From NCBI GenBank assembly GCA_020086605.1, contig JACBWW010000022.1, positions 1,952,571-2,016,570 on the forward strand: a stretch of DNA of 64,000 bases, given 5' to 3'. Within the stretch, counting starts at the first letter, position 1; every line of letters starts with the position of its first letter. This DNA comes from Lanius collurio. Taxonomy: Eukaryota > Chordata > Aves > Passeriformes > Laniidae. The position numbers and the translations under genes are program-made. Shown piece by piece: positions 61,943 through 64,000 of the stretch. The notes beneath the pieces are model-generated. The model made no database searches, was not told the DNA's origin, and saw only the letters and a list, made by a program, of their open reading frames with translations.

Positions 61943-62849
61943 TATTTCTTCTCCGAATCCTGTGGTTTTCTGCCTGGGTGGAGCTAGTAGAGAGATCCAT
62001 CCTTGCCTTAGCTGTGACTGCAGGCTGATACATCCTCTAGTCTTAAATTTGGGTACTAATAAGCAAGGCAGAACAGAGTTATTACCTTGTCTTCCAAGGC
62101 TCTTGAGAGAGCCATGTCTGTGGTTTTGTTGCAGTTTTGGAGGAAAAGGGGCCAGGATCCACACTGAAGTCCTGTTGAATGGGAGATTCTTCCCTTGCTG
62201 TGGTTAAGGCATTGATGGAAGCCCTTTCCCCATCCCTGTCTCTGCTCCACACCGTTGCCAATCGATAGGGCTTTTTAGCAGGGAGGCCTCCTCCACAGTC
62301 ACACAGCATGCTCCTAGATGAGCTTTGATGTCAGGTAATCATTGCTGTATAGAGTAATGAATGGTGTGTTTACATAACAGAATTCCCTTGGCCTTTGATA
62401 TACTCAGACATGTTATCAAAGAGGTGCTATGACATCCTGTACAATGAAACAATAGGAAAGTGCAGAACTGCACAAACTGAGCACGAGCTGAGCCCAAATG
62501 TATGTTGCTGTGCAATTATGTTATTTGCCCTTAGGGCAGGAATCACAGCTGAAGGAAGTTAATATCAATACCCTTATGAAGTCCTCAAGGACTATTTCTG
62601 TGATGGACATGGCACTTATTTGAGAAATCACTGCAAATCACTGTCATGGTACCTGTTGTTATGGATAAGGGATTTGAATGGCAGTTGCACTAAAATTTTG
62701 GGAACAAATTACATGAAGTTGTTTAATATAATTTATTTCATCAAGTTCCTTAATACACTAATGTCTCAAGATGCTGATTTTTTTTTTCCCTTATAGACTT
62801 CCTTTTCCATATGGTTTTACAACTCTTTCATATGATCAACCAAAATTCA
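61943..62849. other. Non-coding DNA, nothing recognised
   Basis: Overlapping frames on both strands between 61910 and 62309 reflect a GC-richer patch. No gene or further repeat is recognised up to the pyrimidine tract. Confidence 0.5.
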
Positions 62850-62992
62850 CCTTTTTCCTTTTCCTTTTCCTTTTCCTTTTCCTTTTCCTTTTCCTTTTCC
62901 TTTTCCTTTTCCTTTTCCTTTTCCTTTTCCTTTTTCTCTTTTTTCTTTTTTCTTTTTTCTTTTTTCTTTTTCTTTTTCTTTTTCTTTCTTCT
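62850..62992 (+). repeat. 143-bp pure pyrimidine tract with 13 perfect TTTTCC units
   Basis: From 62850 to 62992 the plus strand contains only C and T. Positions 62853-62930 are 13 perfect TTTTCC repeats. The rest is TTTTTTC/TTTTTC-like. The hexamer period keeps frames open, so apparent proteins of Phe-Leu or Phe-Ser (plus) and Lys-Glu (minus) repeats are artefacts. Homopurine-homopyrimidine mirror sequences like this can form intramolecular triplex DNA and vary in length. Confidence 0.95.
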
Positions 62993-64000
62993 GCCAAGGC
63001 CTTGCACTAGTCTAGGAGGAAAAGTTGAGAGCCTGCCTATAGCACCCACCCAGATGAGAATAAGTATGAGTTTTGTCTTGTTTCTCACCTTTGCTAAGGT
63101 TTTGAAGATGTTGCAGCCCTTTTTATTCACTCAGGCATGACATTAATAGTGGGAAATAGTACATGAGCTATACTATAAGAAGTATGTATTCAAGGTTAAT
63201 TTCCTACAGGCATAATGATACCACTTTACACCAAATATTATATTTTTACAACGTGAAGATATGACATCCCCCCTCAGTCATCTGCTGATCCCTGTTCCCT
63301 GGCTGAGCCAGTGCTTTGACTCATCCCCTTGAATTAAGGGCTCTGTTCCAGAGGTTGGCATACTCAATTTTGATCTGATTGCAAGAGCCCAATGTGGTTG
63401 TCAGGCAGTTGTTAGAGACCTTGTTTGACTCCTTCACCTGAAGCTTAATGGGCTTTATTGTGCTTTCTGTGCATTGCTTAGCAGTCTTTGGGCCCCTGCT
63501 GTCCTCAAGGCAATCAGTGATGTGCCAATGTCCCTTCTGATTATATTTTACAGAATTCAAATCAATGTTCTTCTTTCAGATTTTGCTCTTACAGCAGCCA
63601 TGTTATCATGGTTTTTCACAGACACAACAGTAGTAGATGCAGCCTCCTGCTAGCTCCAAACCCTGACTTTGTGTACACAAGGAGCAGCAGAGGAGGGAAG
63701 TGATGAGAATTTTATGATGCTTCTGGTCCTTTAGGGCTTATAACCAGAAATGAGGAAATAGGACATAGTTGAAAGCCAGATTCCTGAACTCCTACTCAAA
63801 GTTTTGGGAAAGGCAGGCTAATTTTATCACTAGTGATGACACACCGAAGGGTCTACATGATCTCCACAATAAAATACCTCAATCCATAACAGCTTCGGAA
63901 GTTTTCCTTGTGTACACAAACACCAAACAGTCAACTTTTCTTAGTTATTAACCACGTGTTGTATGAATTGCCTCTTTAGCACTCTCTCTAAGCCATGGTG
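62993..64000. other. Non-coding DNA, nothing recognised
   Basis: Frames of 79 codons or fewer. The window ends in unremarkable sequence. Confidence 0.5.

Noticed and set aside
62771..63140. Phe-Leu/Phe-Ser and Lys-Glu repeat proteins
   Set aside because: Translations of the TTTTCC hexamer repeat, which cannot produce stops in these frames.

Overview
This window is AT-rich vertebrate nuclear DNA, most probably from a bird and perhaps a songbird. The main evidence is three 5'-truncated CR1 retrotransposon 3' ends (14089-14368 plus, 14691-14911 minus, 61800-61942 plus). They carry the typical avian CR1 tail, with ATTCTATGA-like termini and the 'summary GGTTGGAC / CCATGGGCAGGG / CAACCTGGTCTAGTGG' type of sequence. 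There is one assembly gap of 366 Ns (33635-34000). No bacterial, plasmid or phage feature is present.

I find no protein-coding gene that I can recognise. The longest uninterrupted reading frames (119-141 codons, for example 61262-61687, 54087-54506, 37901-38299, 50724-51098 and 567-926) are of a length expected by chance in 64 kb of AT-rich DNA, and none resembles a known family. The window therefore looks like a gene desert or part of a very large intron. One segment (43883-44090) has a good splice acceptor, an open frame and a near-consensus donor, and is kept as a low-confidence candidate exon. No tRNA, rRNA, snRNA or CRISPR array was recognised.

Layout. 1-9.6 kb: featureless non-coding DNA. 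9.6-11.9 kb: dense in homeodomain-type TAATTA/ATTA motifs and retained CpGs, like developmental non-coding elements. 14.1-14.9 kb: two CR1 copies with their 3' ends facing each other. 16-21 kb: old, worn amniote repeats, a 13-bp perfect hairpin beside a G8AG7 tract, and a four-unit GATA-headed tandem repeat. 21.9-22.05 kb, minus strand: a decayed fragment of a Ty3/gypsy-type RNase H domain, with in-frame stops. 27.6-28.1 and 31.2-31.6 kb: further enhancer-like blocks. 33.6-34.6 kb: the gap followed by a GC-rich block with five CAGCTG E-boxes. 41.7-43.7 kb: enhancer-like blocks. 48343-48642: a 300-bp non-autonomous DNA transposon bounded by 29-bp terminal inverted repeats matching at 27 of 29 positions. 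52.3-52.5 kb: TA-rich microsatellite. 57.5-58.0 kb: another enhancer-like block. 62850-62992: a 143-bp pure pyrimidine tract built on 13 perfect TTTTCC units.

No genes can be seen working together here. If the window has a function, it is most likely cis-regulatory. That is inference from sequence texture; conservation could not be measured.
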